From: Jongsikchunia kroppenstedtii DSM 45133
GTDB taxonomy: Bacteria > Actinomycetota > Actinomycetes > Mycobacteriales > Mycobacteriaceae
Length of the DNA: 64,000 nt
Reading direction: 5' to 3'
Assembly: GCF_000380485.1 (NCBI RefSeq)
Contig: NZ_AQYG01000051.1
Coordinates: 310,001 to 374,000, forward strand
In this document: positions 7,113 to 16,172 of the stretch, piece by piece
Layout of the letters: the number at the start of each line of letters is the position of its first letter
How positions within the stretch are numbered: the stretch's first letter is position 1
Notes under the pieces: model-generated
Told to the model about the DNA's origin: nothing
Database searches by the model: none
What the model saw: the letters and a program-made list of their open reading frames with translations, nothing else
Position numbers and translations under genes: made by a program

Positions 7113-8645
7113 TCAGGAATTCAGTTGGTCGCGCAATTGAAATTTGAGAACTTTGCCCGATGCGTTACGCGGCAACGCCTCGACGAATTCCAGTCGCAAC
7201 GGCAACTTGTATCCGGCCAGCCGATCGCGGGCGAACTCGCGGAGATCATCGAGAGTCAGCGCCGCACCGGGCGCCAATGCCACCACCGCCGTCACCGCCT
7301 CGCCCCACTTGTCATCCGGCAGGCCCAGCACGGCGACCTCCGCGATCGCCGGGTGGCTGTAGAGCACGCTCTCCACCTCTGCCGGATAGACGTTCTCACC
7401 GCCGGTGATGACCATGTCTTTGACCCGGTCGACGACATAGACGTAGCCGTCATCATCCATCTGCCCGACGTCACCGGTGTGGAACCAGCCGTCGGCATCG
7501 ATCGCCGCGGCCGTCGCGGAATCGTTCTGCCAGTAGCCGGCCATCACCTGCGGCCCGCGCACACAGACCTCGCCACGGCCGCCCGGACCGACCTGCTCTC
7601 CGGACGCGTCCATGAGGCACACATCCGACAGCGGCAGCACGTGATGTCCGGCCGCACCGATCCGGTCGGCCGACTCGTCGATTCCCATCACCAGCGCCAG
7701 CGGAGCCGTCTCCGTCAACCCGTACCCCTGCGCGAATACCACGCCGCGTTCGCCGTACCGACGCATCAGCGGCTCCGGCACCGGCGCGCCGCCACAGATC
7801 AAGAACCGCAGACTCGACATGTCGGCATCGTCGAACCCCGGCGTCTGCGCCATGAACAAGAACATCGCGGGCACGCCGAACATCGTGGTGATGCGGTCCT
7901 CGGCGATGTGCCGCAGGGCCTGCTGCGGATCGAATGCCGGCATCAGCACGACGTGACCGCCCTTCTGCAGCGTGACCAGTGTGGTGACGTTGAGCCCGCC
8001 GATATGAAAGAGCGGCGCACAGACGAGCGATACGTCGGTCGACTGGGTGTCGAAGCTGAGGAGCGAATTGACGTTGTTCCAGAAGAGGTTTCCGTGCGTG
8101 AGCATGGCGCCCTTCGGCCGCCCGGTGGTACCCGAGGTGTACATGATGACCGCGACGTCCTCAGCGCCCGGATGACGCGGCCGGGCGATCGGCTGAGCCG
8201 CCGCGAGCACCTCGTCGTAGCTCTCCCAGTCATCGACCCGATCGAGCGCGATGAACCGCGACACCTCGATCTGGCCACGAACCGAGTCGATCGTCGCGGC
8301 GAGCGCGGCATCGGCGATCAACGTCCCGGCGCCGGCGTCGCCGATGATGTAGGCGAGTTCCGCGGCCGACAGCCGGAAGTTCAGCGGCACGAAGATCGCG
8401 CCGACCCGACTGCACGCGAACAAGGTGATCAAGAACGCCGGATGGTTCGCCCCGGCGTAGCCGACCCGATCACCCGGACGAACTCCACCCGCTTCCAAGG
8501 CCGCGGCCAACCGGTCGATCTCGTCGGCGAATTCGCCGAACGTGCGCGTGCGCCCCGCAAAGGTCAGCGCCGGTCGGTGCGGGTTGATCGCGGCCCGTCG
8601 AACGATCCACGAACCGAGGTCGATCGGCGGCTGAACTGTCGGCAT
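7113..8645 (-). CDS. Acyl-CoA synthetase / AMP-dependent ligase (FadD-like)
   Basis: This 510-residue adenylate-forming enzyme should activate a carboxylic acid through an acyl-AMP to its CoA thioester. The ATP-binding loop is YTSGTTGRPKG at residues 169-179; the GYGLTE motif, the hinge region (GWFHTGDVGQMD, then VVDRVKDMVITGGENVYP) and the C-terminal catalytic lysine (RNASGKVLKF) are all present. Length and motif order match FadD-type fatty or aromatic acyl-CoA ligases. GGGAG eight bases upstream supports the ATG at 8645; in-frame codons upstream look non-coding. It is divergent from a flavin dehydrogenase of the ketosteroid-dehydrogenase type, so a lipid or steroid-like substrate is conceivable, but nothing fixes it. 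Confidence 0.9.
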   Translation of the reverse strand: MPTVQPPIDLGSWIVRRAAINPHRPALTFAGRTRTFGEFADEIDRLAAALEAGGVRPGDRVGYAGANHPAFLITLFACSRVGAIFVPLNFRLSAAELAYIIGDAGAGTLIADAALAATIDSVRGQIEVSRFIALDRVDDWESYDEVLAAAQPIARPRHPGAEDVAVIMYTSGTTGRPKGAMLTHGNLFWNNVNSLLSFDTQSTDVSLVCAPLFHIGGLNVTTLVTLQKGGHVVLMPAFDPQQALRHIAEDRITTMFGVPAMFLFMAQTPGFDDADMSSLRFLICGGAPVPEPLMRRYGERGVVFAQGYGLTETAPLALVMGIDESADRIGAAGHHVLPLSDVCLMDASGEQVGPGGRGEVCVRGPQVMAGYWQNDSATAAAIDADGWFHTGDVGQMDDDGYVYVVDRVKDMVITGGENVYPAEVESVLYSHPAIAEVAVLGLPDDKWGEAVTAVVALAPGAALTLDDLREFARDRLAGYKLPLRLEFVEALPRNASGKVLKFQLRDQLNS

Positions 8646-8869
8646 CGTCAGGGCTCCCGATTGTGTGGCGTCCTCGAACCCACCGCGAGCGGATGGACGA
8701 CGAGGCACAGGTGTGGTCGCACGATAACCGCCGCGAGCACGCGACGTGCCCCGATTACCCGTCCCGCTGGGCGGACCATTGCCCTTCCCGCCCTCTCCGA
8801 CATTCCTAGGTTGGGATCAGATCGCCGTAACCCGACGTGAATTCAGTTCGCCACGAAAGGACTTCATCC

Positions 8870-10342
8870 ATGGCCACATCCGTCGACCACACCCCCGTCG
8901 ACATCGTCGACATCGCGAACTTCGATCACGAGGCCGATGTGCTGGTGGTCGGATACGGCTGCGCCGGAGCGGCCGCCGCGTTGTCGGCCACTGCTTCCGG
9001 AGCCGAGACGATCCTGCTCGAAAAGCTCACCGGCGGAGGCGGTTCGGCGGCGCTGTCCGGCGGCGAGATCTGTCTGGGCGGCGGCACCCCGATCCAGCAG
9101 GCGTGCGGATTCAAGGACACCCCGGAGGCCATGGAGAAATTCCTGAACGCGGCGCTGGGTCCCGACGCGGACGCCGACAAGATCCACGCGTACAGCCACG
9201 GCAGCGTCGACCACTACCGGTGGCTGGTCGATCACGGCGTGCCGTTCAAGGAGTCGATCTGGGAATCGCCCACGTGGGTTCCGCCGACCGACGACGGCCT
9301 GATGTGGATGGGCGAGGGCGCCTACCCGTTCGCCGGCATCGCCGCGCCGGCCCCTCGCGGGCACCGGGTCACCTCGCCCGGGTTCGGCGGCAAGGTGCTG
9401 ATGGACGTGCTCACCCAGGCCGTCGCGGCCACCTCGATCTCGGTGCACACCGACACCGGCGCGCTGCGGCTGATCACCGACGGCGATCGGGTGGTCGGAC
9501 TCGTGGCCCGGCATTTCGCGAAGACCGTCACCTACCGAGCACGGAAGGGCATCGTCATCACGACCGGCGGGTTCGCCGACAACAAGGACATGGTCAAGCA
9601 GCACGCGCCGCAGCTGGTCGGGCTCGGCGTCACCAGTGATGGTGGCGACGACGGCAGCGGCATTCTGATGTCGCAGGCGGTACGGGCCGCCGTGCGGCAC
9701 ATGTCGGCCGGCCAGGTCGGCATCGCGCTGATCCCCGGAATGATGGTGCGCGGCATGATCGTCAACAACGTCGGGCAACGCTTCATCAACGAGGACGTCT
9801 ACCCCGGCCTGGTCGGTCAGGCCGCGCTGTACAAACACGACCTCAAGGTGTGGGTGATCCTCGACGAACGCGCCTACGAGGCGGTCCCCGAGGCCGAAAG
9901 GTGGGGTGTCACTCCGCATTTCGTGGCGGAGACGGTGGCCGAACTGGAGGCCGAGCTCGGCATGCCCGACGGCGCCCTGCAGACCACCGTCAGTGAATAC
10001 AACCGGCACGCCGCAGCGGGCGATGATCCGTACTTCCACAAGGCCGCCCGGTGGCTGCGTCCGCTCGAGGCCCCGTTCGCGGCGATCGACGTGTCGCGCG
10101 GCATGGCACCGCCCGAGTACGGCGACGCGACCGGCGGCGCCGCAGAGGTCTTCACGATCGGCGGCCTGCACACCACGGTCGACGGCGCCGTGCTCGATAT
10201 CGACGGCCGGCCCATCGCCGGACTGTTCGCCGCCGGCCGGGCCACCTCGGGCCTGCACTCATGGGGCTACATCAGCGGTACGTCGCTCGGCGACGGCACC
10301 TTCTTCGGCCGCAAAGCCGGAGCCGCCGCGGCAGCGGGCTGA
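8870..10342 (+). CDS. FAD-dependent dehydrogenase (3-ketosteroid dehydrogenase / fumarate reductase type)
   Basis: The 490-residue protein starts with a Rossmann FAD site (VGYGCAGAAAA, residues 28-38) and ends with the second nucleotide-binding stretch (GLFAAGRATSGLH, then GYISGTSLGDGTFFGRKAG). This arrangement is typical of the FAD_binding_2 family, which includes 3-ketosteroid delta-1-dehydrogenases and soluble fumarate reductases. No secretion signal or heme motif is present. AAAGGAC seven bases upstream of the ATG at 8870 sets the start. The gene is transcribed away from the acyl-CoA ligase with a 224-base gap. No KstR-type operator was seen in that gap, so steroid use is a guess. Confidence is high in the family and low in the substrate. 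Confidence 0.85.
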   Translation: MATSVDHTPVDIVDIANFDHEADVLVVGYGCAGAAAALSATASGAETILLEKLTGGGGSAALSGGEICLGGGTPIQQACGFKDTPEAMEKFLNAALGPDADADKIHAYSHGSVDHYRWLVDHGVPFKESIWESPTWVPPTDDGLMWMGEGAYPFAGIAAPAPRGHRVTSPGFGGKVLMDVLTQAVAATSISVHTDTGALRLITDGDRVVGLVARHFAKTVTYRARKGIVITTGGFADNKDMVKQHAPQLVGLGVTSDGGDDGSGILMSQAVRAAVRHMSAGQVGIALIPGMMVRGMIVNNVGQRFINEDVYPGLVGQAALYKHDLKVWVILDERAYEAVPEAERWGVTPHFVAETVAELEAELGMPDGALQTTVSEYNRHAAAGDDPYFHKAARWLRPLEAPFAAIDVSRGMAPPEYGDATGGAAEVFTIGGLHTTVDGAVLDIDGRPIAGLFAAGRATSGLHSWGYISGTSLGDGTFFGRKAGAAAAAG

Positions 10343-10386
10343 TCGCCCGCCGACGCGGCGGCTCCGGTGCTCGGGTCTTGACCGAC

Positions 10387-11145
10387 CTACTTGGTCAGCT
10401 CGGACAGCCAGTTCGGGTCGGACTGGTACTTGGTGTAGACCTTGCCCTGATAGACGACCGACGGGGTGCTGACGTTCGACGCCCCGAGGAGATCGCTCAT
10501 CTGCTTGAGCGAGTTGCTCGCCAGCGTCATCGCGTCGGCGACGTTGCCGGAATCGAGCTGCTGCGTCGCGATCGTCTGCTGGGTGGCCGGGCTGGCGCCG
10601 ACGCTCGCCGCGATCTGCGCCAACTGCTCGTTGGACAGGCCGTCGGCATTCGTCTCCGGCGGCTGCTGGTCGTACAGCTTGGTGTGGAAATTCAGGTACA
10701 GGTCGAGATTGTTCTCGGCGGCGACGGCCTTCGCGGCGCCCGCGGCGCGCGACGAGTACTTTCCGGACCGGTCCAGGAAGTTCACCATGTGATACCGAAC
10801 GCTCAGCTTGCCGTCGTTGATCGCCTGCACGATCTGCTCGCCGTACTGCTTCTCGAACGACTGGCAGGCGGGGCACTGGAAGTCCTCGAACAGATCCAGC
10901 GTGGCCGCGGGGGTCGCCCCCGGCTTGACGGCCGTGTACAGGGTGGTCTGGGCGAGCTGGTCTTGCGGCAGCGACTTGCCGGACTTGTCCTTGTCACTCG
11001 CGACGATGCCGATCGCGATGACCGCGATCACCACGACGATCGCCAACCCGGCGAGCACGTACGTGACGACACTCGACGTCTGACGGGGGTTCTTCGCCCC
11101 CGCGCGCACCGGTTTGACCTTCTTGGGCACCTTGTTGTTGCTCAC
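10387..11145 (-). CDS. Membrane-anchored DsbA-like thioredoxin-fold protein
   Basis: The 252-residue protein has a basic cytosolic N-terminus, one membrane helix (about residues 26-49) and an extracytoplasmic thioredoxin-like domain with the active-site motif CPAC (91-94, in FEDFQCPACQSFEKQYG). It ends with STPSVVYQGKVY, holding the conserved cis-proline. This matches the Thioredoxin_4/DsbA group that forms disulfides in exported actinobacterial proteins. The GTG at 11145 is chosen because GGAGGGAG lies just upstream; the extension beyond it is arginine-rich and looks non-coding. A VKOR-type reoxidising partner is not adjacent. It lies tail-to-tail with the flavin dehydrogenase. Confidence 0.88.
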   Translation of the reverse strand: MSNNKVPKKVKPVRAGAKNPRQTSSVVTYVLAGLAIVVVIAVIAIGIVASDKDKSGKSLPQDQLAQTTLYTAVKPGATPAATLDLFEDFQCPACQSFEKQYGEQIVQAINDGKLSVRYHMVNFLDRSGKYSSRAAGAAKAVAAENNLDLYLNFHTKLYDQQPPETNADGLSNEQLAQIAASVGASPATQQTIATQQLDSGNVADAMTLASNSLKQMSDLLGASNVSTPSVVYQGKVYTKYQSDPNWLSELTK

Positions 11146-11300
11146 CGAACTCCCTCCACCGCGATGGATCTCGCGGCGTGCGTGTCGCCGCATGAATCTG
11201 TCGATCAGCCAGAGTACCGATCGCCCGAAATAGCCCGACGATTCCCGCCGTCGGCCCTGCGTGACGCGACCCGGTCGGACCTGCGTCCTACCATGAACCG

Positions 11301-12041
11301 GTGACCGCCTCCGATGCTCAGCCGCATCCCACCGACCGCGGTGAGGATGAGATCGGGCATACCCATGCGGATGTCTCCGGCGGCCGGCTCCGGGCGGCGA
11401 CCTTCGGCGCTATGGACGGGTTGGTCACCAATCTGAGCCTGGTGGCCGGCGTCGGCGGCGCCGGCGCGGACAGCAGGACGATCATCCTCAGCGGTGTCTC
11501 CGGACTTGTCGCCGGCGCGTTCTCGATGGCCCTGGGCGAATTCACCTCGGTGACCACCCAGAACGAGCAGGTCGACGCCGAGGTCGCGGTCGAGCGGCGC
11601 GAGCAGGTCCTCCACCCGTCCGCCGAACTGAAAGAACTGTCCGAGGCCTTCGTCGAGATGGGCATGTCCGCCGATACGGCCCGACGAGCTGCCAAGGAGA
11701 TCCACCGCGATCAGGACCGGGCCGTCAACCTGCATATGACCTACGAGCTCGGCCTGGACCCGCAGGACAAGCCGTCACCGATCGTCGCGGCGGTGTCATC
11801 GTTCTTCATGTTCTCGATCGGCGCGGTCTTCCCGCTGATCCCCTACCTGCTCAGCTTCGATTCCCTGCTCGCCGGGCTCATCGTCGGCGGGATCGGGTTG
11901 ATCCTCGCCGGCGGGCTGGCCGCCCGGTTCACCAATCGGCCGGTCTGGCAGGGCGCGCTCCGACAGCTGGTGTTCGGCGTGATCGCGGCGGCGGCCACCT
12001 TCCTGGTCGGCTGGTTGATCGGAGTCCCCGCCGGTGGTTGA
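11301..12041 (+). CDS. VIT1/CCC1 family metal transporter
   Basis: The 246-residue protein shows the VIT/CCC1 pattern. A first membrane segment reads GAMDGLVTNLSLVAGV, and the second reads SGVSGLVAGAFSMALGEFTSV, with the conserved Met and Glu of the transport path. A long acidic/helical insert (about 85-155) carries Glu residues, and three hydrophobic segments lie at the C-terminus. Family members move Fe2+ or Mn2+ out of the cytosol. The start is GTG at 11301. The stop overlaps the next gene's GTG by eight bases, so the following hydrolase is probably cotranscribed. Confidence 0.85.
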   Translation: MTASDAQPHPTDRGEDEIGHTHADVSGGRLRAATFGAMDGLVTNLSLVAGVGGAGADSRTIILSGVSGLVAGAFSMALGEFTSVTTQNEQVDAEVAVERREQVLHPSAELKELSEAFVEMGMSADTARRAAKEIHRDQDRAVNLHMTYELGLDPQDKPSPIVAAVSSFFMFSIGAVFPLIPYLLSFDSLLAGLIVGGIGLILAGGLAARFTNRPVWQGALRQLVFGVIAAAATFLVGWLIGVPAGG

Positions 12042-12687
12042 TACCCGCAACTGCACCGACGATCGACAGGGCGCCACCGGAATCACCGCGGTGGTGCTCG
12101 TCCTTCCGGGCGGCACAGACTTCAGTTACCAGCCCTTCCGCCGGACGCAGGGCTCGGCGCTGCGGATGTACCCATTCACCTGGTCGCTGCGCGCCGCCAC
12201 CGTCGGCCGGGCCGTGGTGCGTCAGGTGGAGTACCGCGTCTACGGCTGGAACGGGGGTCAGGCCAGCCCACTGCCGTACGCCCGGGCCGCGCTGGATCGC
12301 GCCAAGGCCGATCACCCGGGCGCGGACGTGATCCTCGTCGGGCATTCGATGGGCGGTCGGGTCGCGGCGCACCTCGCCGCCGATCCGGCGGTCAGCGGCG
12401 TCCTCGCGTTGGCCCCGTGGTGGCAGTTCGCCGACTGGCGGCACATTCATGACGAGGCACGGGTGCACGCGATCCACGGCACCGCCGACACCCGGACCTA
12501 CGCGCATCGCACTCAGCGCGGCATCGCCGAACTCCAGGAACGCGGCGTCGCCGCCAGCTACACCGCGATCTCCGGCGGCGGCCACGCCATGCTCGACCAC
12601 GTCGGCCAATGGCACGGCGACGCAATCCGTTTCGTCCGATCATTGCTGTCCCCCGACACCGCCCCGGGTCGGGCGTCCGAGCGGTGA
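12034..12687 (+). CDS. Alpha/beta hydrolase
   Basis: The 217-residue soluble protein has an alpha/beta-hydrolase core: VVLVLPGGTDFSY as the oxyanion-side strand, a nucleophile elbow VGHSMGG (residues 102-108) and a terminal GGGHAMLDH supplying the catalytic histidine. A likely acid is the Asp in IHGTADTRTY. It is small for the family and looks like a minimal esterase or lipase. It begins inside the end of the VIT-like gene and ends in a GTGA overlap with the next gene, so three genes form one tight operon. The natural ester is unknown. Confidence 0.82.
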   Translation: MVDTRNCTDDRQGATGITAVVLVLPGGTDFSYQPFRRTQGSALRMYPFTWSLRAATVGRAVVRQVEYRVYGWNGGQASPLPYARAALDRAKADHPGADVILVGHSMGGRVAAHLAADPAVSGVLALAPWWQFADWRHIHDEARVHAIHGTADTRTYAHRTQRGIAELQERGVAASYTAISGGGHAMLDHVGQWHGDAIRFVRSLLSPDTAPGRASER

Positions 12688-13952
12688 TCATCCACCTGCT
12701 CAGCGGCTGGTTCTTCCCGACCGTGCAGGCAATCACCCTGATCGCCCTGGCGTTCGCGATCGGCTGGCGCGATCGGCGATGGCAGACGGTGTGGCTGCCG
12801 GCCGCCGCCGCGATCGGCGTCGGCGCGGCGTGGATCACCTACTGGTATCTCGGCTCTCAGCAGATGCTTCCCGACACGGCGCCGCTGATCTTCTGGGTAT
12901 GGGTGGCGCTGCTCGGTCTCGCCCTGGCAGTTGCGGTCTTCGGCTGGCCGAAGACGCGATGGTGGCGAAAGCTGCTGTCGGTCATCGCGATTCCGCTGAC
13001 GGTCTTCTGCGTCGCGCTCGCGGCCAATCAGTGGACGGGCTACTACCCCACGATCGACCGCGCCTGGGACGGACTCGTGTCCGAGCCGCTGCCCAACGAG
13101 ACCGAGGCGGCCCTGCTGGCTCCCCTGCGTGGGACCCCGCAGCCGCAGGGCCGCACGGTCCCGATCAATGTGCCGAATCCCATCAGCCACTTCAAACATC
13201 GCGTCGAGTACGTGTATCTGCCGCCGCAGTGGTTCACCGGTCCGACGCCGCCACGGCTGCCGGTGCTCGTGATGATCGGCGGGGTGATCACCGCGACCCA
13301 AGATTGGGTGCGCAGCGGCGGTGCGCTCGACACCGTCACCCGATACGCGCGGACGCATCACGGCGAGGCGCCCATCCTGCTGCTGATGGATCCGACCGGC
13401 GGCTACAACAACGACACCGAATGCGTCGACGGCCCGCGGGGCATGGTCGACACTCGGCTCACGAAAGAACTTCGGCCCTATGTGGTTTCGACCTTCGGCG
13501 CCGACCCCGCGGCCGCGGGATGGGGCGTCGTCGGCTGGTCGATGGGCGGCACCTGCGCCATCGGATTCGTCACCAAGCATCCCGATCTGTTCAGCACCTT
13601 CCTGGACATCTCCGGCGACATCGGACCGAATTCCGGGAACAAGCAGAAGACCATCTCCACGCTGTACGGCGGCAACGCGGCGGCGTGGGCCGCCAATGAT
13701 CCGTCGACGGTGATGGCCGCGCATGGCCCGTATCACGGTGTGGCCGGCTGGTTTCAGACCGAGGGGCACTGGTCGCGACGGCTCGGCGGCTACGACTCGG
13801 CACAGATCAGAGCGACCAAACAGCTCTCCACGATCGCCGAACAGAACGGCATCACCACCGTCGTGCGCACCATGAGGGGCACGCACACCTGGCCGTTCGC
13901 CGGACGCGCCTTCGCCGACGCGCTCCCGTGGTTGATGCAGCGCCTGCAGTGA
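12684..13952 (+). CDS. Membrane-anchored esterase (mycolyltransferase/esterase D-like fold)
   Basis: The 422-residue protein has four hydrophobic helices in its first 115 residues (about 11-28, 37-56, 67-88, 97-114). A large extracytoplasmic alpha/beta-hydrolase domain of the esterase/antigen 85 superfamily follows. The domain shows YVYLPPQWF, then VLVMIGGV, a nucleophile motif GWSMGGT (about residue 283) and a closing GTHTWPFAGRAFADALPWL, where the His completes the triad. Similar proteins with an N-terminal membrane block occur across mycolate-bearing bacteria and may act on envelope lipids. The GTG at 12684 overlaps the preceding stop (GTGA), favouring translational coupling over the longer in-frame reading. 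Confidence 0.8.
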   Translation: MIIHLLSGWFFPTVQAITLIALAFAIGWRDRRWQTVWLPAAAAIGVGAAWITYWYLGSQQMLPDTAPLIFWVWVALLGLALAVAVFGWPKTRWWRKLLSVIAIPLTVFCVALAANQWTGYYPTIDRAWDGLVSEPLPNETEAALLAPLRGTPQPQGRTVPINVPNPISHFKHRVEYVYLPPQWFTGPTPPRLPVLVMIGGVITATQDWVRSGGALDTVTRYARTHHGEAPILLLMDPTGGYNNDTECVDGPRGMVDTRLTKELRPYVVSTFGADPAAAGWGVVGWSMGGTCAIGFVTKHPDLFSTFLDISGDIGPNSGNKQKTISTLYGGNAAAWAANDPSTVMAAHGPYHGVAGWFQTEGHWSRRLGGYDSAQIRATKQLSTIAEQNGITTVVRTMRGTHTWPFAGRAFADALPWLMQRLQ

Positions 13953-14022
13953 TCTCGCGACTGATCGCGGACCTCGCCAACCCCGGGTCGCCGGGACTCC
14001 GTCAGCGGTATCGTCGCTGGGC

Positions 14023-14246
14023 ATGGGCCTGTTCCGGAAGAAGTTGAAGGACGGTGTGCCCGCCACCGCGCTCGTGGTCGGGGTGTCCGGAGCGCGGCCG
14101 CCATGAACAACCCGCAGCCGGACGGCGTGCCACTAGGCTGGCCGGGGTCGGCGAGCCACGTCCGCATGGACATTCCGCCGGATGCGCCGATCGTGGTGAT
14201 CGGGCAGGCGATGGGCGGTCCGGTGGGCGATCTGTCCGGAAACTAG
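14023..14246 (+). pseudogene. Two short overlapping frames, possible remnant of a small protein gene
   Basis: The 315-base gap between the esterase and the aldo/keto reductase holds two adjacent small frames. The first (14023-14106, 27 residues) starts MGLFRKKLKDGVPATALVVG and ends in an ATGA. The second (14103-14246, 47 residues) reads MNNPQPDGVPLGWPG and later APIVVIGQAMGGPVGDL. The MGLF(R/K)KK start is typical of short conserved actinobacterial proteins, and the two frames together look like one gene broken by a frameshift or decayed. No strong ribosome site precedes either frame. It could also be two real small genes. Confidence 0.35.
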
Positions 14247-14267
14247 CCGGTCAGCCCGAGATTCCGG

Positions 14268-15116
14268 TCAGCCCGGAATCCAGTCGAAGACACTCGGGTT
14301 CGGCCCGCGCCGACCGTCCTCGCCACGATCCAGCCCACTGATCGCGGCCATCGACTCGGCATCCAGCTCGAAGTCGAAGATGTCGGCGTTCTCGGCGATT
14401 CGCTTCTCGCTCACCGACTTCGGGAAGACGATGTGGCCCAGCTGGATATGCCAGCGCAGCACCACCTGCGCGGTCGTGCGTCCGACCCGGCCGGCGATCT
14501 CCGTGATCACCTGGTCGTCGAGCACGGCGCCCTGGGCGATCGGCGACCAGGCCTCGGTGGCGATCGAATGCTCCGTGCCGTAGTCGCGGACCGCCGCGTT
14601 GGCGAAGTACGGATGCACCTCGATCTGGTTGACGACCGGCACGAGATCGGTTTCAGCGGCCAGCCGTTCGAGATGGTCGACCTGGAAGTTGGAGACGCCG
14701 ACCGACTTGACCAGGCCTTCGGACTTGAACTGCGCCAGGGCATTCCACGTTGTCGGGTAGTCACCGCCATACAGGGTCGGCAGCGGCCAGTGGATCAAAA
14801 ACAGGTCGAGATAGCCGATATCCAGATCGTCGAGCGAGAGCTGGTAGGCCTCGCGCGCCTTGTCAGGCTCATGAAATCCGTTGTTGAGCTTGGTCGTCAC
14901 GTAGATGTCGTCGCGGGGTACGCCTGACTCGCGGATCGCCTGACCGACTTCTTTCTCGTTGCCGTACATCTCGGCGGTATCGATATGCCGATACCCGAGT
15001 TCCAGTGCGGTCAGCACCGCGGCTTTCGTCTCGGCCGGCGGGATCTGAAAGACGCCGAAGCCGAGCTGCGGGATGGAGGTGCCGTCGTTGAGCGAGATAT
15101 CAGGAATGGAAGTCAC
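14268..15116 (-). CDS. Aldo/keto reductase
   Basis: The 282-residue protein is a standard aldo/keto reductase of the 2,5-diketo-gluconate reductase type. It has LGFGVFQIP at the start, the tetrad Asp/Tyr (HIDTAEMYGNEKEVG), the Lys in YVTTKLNN, and the His in FLIHWPLP. NADPH-binding motifs (SVGVSNFQ, then FPKSVSEKRIAEN) follow near the C-terminus. It reduces aldehydes or ketones with NADPH. The ATG at 15116 overlaps the stop of the upstream methyltransferase by four bases. It is therefore the last gene of the AraC-VOC-methyltransferase-reductase operon. Confidence 0.92.
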   Translation of the reverse strand: MTSIPDISLNDGTSIPQLGFGVFQIPPAETKAAVLTALELGYRHIDTAEMYGNEKEVGQAIRESGVPRDDIYVTTKLNNGFHEPDKAREAYQLSLDDLDIGYLDLFLIHWPLPTLYGGDYPTTWNALAQFKSEGLVKSVGVSNFQVDHLERLAAETDLVPVVNQIEVHPYFANAAVRDYGTEHSIATEAWSPIAQGAVLDDQVITEIAGRVGRTTAQVVLRWHIQLGHIVFPKSVSEKRIAENADIFDFELDAESMAAISGLDRGEDGRRGPNPSVFDWIPG

Positions 15117-15757
15117 TCGGCCAGGGTAGGCGCGATCCGGCGTGCCGTCACGAGCCGAGCCGCGAACGGCTCCTTGGCGATCAGCGTGTGGATCGCGGCG
15201 GGCGCGATCTCGACCAGCTCCCAGCCGTTCGCCGCGGTGAACGCCGCGCGAATGTCGTTCTCGCCGATCGGATGCGGCCCGATCGGCCCTCCCAGGTCAC
15301 TGAAGCACAGGATGTGCGCGACGGCTCCCGGGTCGGTGACCGACGCCAGACTGGCGGCGTAGCGCGGACGTTCGTCGGCGCCGAGGGTGTGCAGCAGTCC
15401 GCAGTCCAGGACACTGGCGAAACGCCGGCCGAGCGGAGCGAGGTCGAGGGCGTCGCCGTCGACGAATTCGATTGTCAGGCCCCGATCGGCGGCCACCGCC
15501 CGCGCCTTCGCCAGCGCGGTGCCGGCGACGTCCACCCCGACCACGTCGTAGCCGCGAGCGGCCAGCGCCATCGCGTGCTCACCGGTACCGCATCCCGCGT
15601 CGAGGACCGGCCCGACGAACGCGCCCGATTCGATGAGCGGCGCCAAAGACGGCTGCGGCGCACCGATCTCCCACGGTGCCGGGCCGTGGCGATACGAGTC
15701 GTCCCACGGCGGGTGGACCGCCTGCTCGCCGCCGGTCGGTCGGCGCGTCGCAGCCAT
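15113..15757 (-). CDS. Class I SAM-dependent methyltransferase
   Basis: The 214-residue protein has the SAM-binding glycine-rich loop PVLDAGCGTGEHAMAL (motif I), VVGVDVAGTAL for the acidic ribose-binding turn, FVDGDALDL and SVLDCGLLHTL. The N-terminal WDDSYRHGPAPWEIG resembles thiopurine S-methyltransferase-like and tellurite-resistance-like methyltransferases that detoxify small molecules. It starts four bases after the VOC gene and overlaps the aldo/keto reductase by four bases, which fits a small detoxification operon. The substrate is unknown. Confidence 0.85.
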   Translation of the reverse strand: MAATRRPTGGEQAVHPPWDDSYRHGPAPWEIGAPQPSLAPLIESGAFVGPVLDAGCGTGEHAMALAARGYDVVGVDVAGTALAKARAVAADRGLTIEFVDGDALDLAPLGRRFASVLDCGLLHTLGADERPRYAASLASVTDPGAVAHILCFSDLGGPIGPHPIGENDIRAAFTAANGWELVEIAPAAIHTLIAKEPFAARLVTARRIAPTLAE

Positions 15758-15761
15758 CGTA

Positions 15762-16172
15762 CTAATCCTGCGGTTGCTCGCCCGCGTAGCTGCCGAACGA
15801 CCAGAGGTTGCCCTCCGGGTCCCGAACGGCGAATTCGCGGGAACCGTACTCGGTCTCCTCCAGCGGCCGGATCACCTCGGCACCGGCATCGACGACGCGG
15901 GTGTACAGCGCATCCGGGTCGGCCGTGACCACATAGCAGCCGGCCGTACCGGGAGCGAGCGCCCACCCGGTGTCCGGGCGATGGTCGCCGAGCATCACGC
16001 CGCCGCTGCCTTCCGGCCAATTCAGCTGTGCGTGAGCGACTTTGCCGGAGTCATCGCGATAGCAGGCGGCCTGTACGAAGCCGAACGTTCGCACGAGATA
16101 GTCGATGAGGGCGCTGGCATCGTTTGCGCGCAGCGTGTGAAACAGCGTGGGATTGGTTGTCATCGTTTTCAT
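15762..16172 (-). CDS. VOC (glyoxalase/bleomycin-resistance fold) protein
   Basis: The 136-residue protein has one VOC module pair: TLRANDASALIDYLVRTFGF, AHAQLNWPEGSGGVMLGD, CYVVTADPDALYTRVVDAGAEV, and EFAVRDPEGNLWSFGSY. The Glu/His-like positions could bind a metal. Members act as lyases, dioxygenases or drug-binding proteins. Its ATG overlaps the AraC regulator's stop (ATGA), so the two are coupled. The last residues (GSYAGEQPQD) are typical for this subgroup. Confidence 0.85.
   Translation of the reverse strand: MKTMTTNPTLFHTLRANDASALIDYLVRTFGFVQAACYRDDSGKVAHAQLNWPEGSGGVMLGDHRPDTGWALAPGTAGCYVVTADPDALYTRVVDAGAEVIRPLEETEYGSREFAVRDPEGNLWSFGSYAGEQPQD

Noticed and set aside
8646-8869. KstR-type operator between the acyl-CoA ligase and the ketosteroid-dehydrogenase-like gene
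   Set aside because: No dyad of the form TnnAACnnGTTnnA was seen, so steroid control is not supported.
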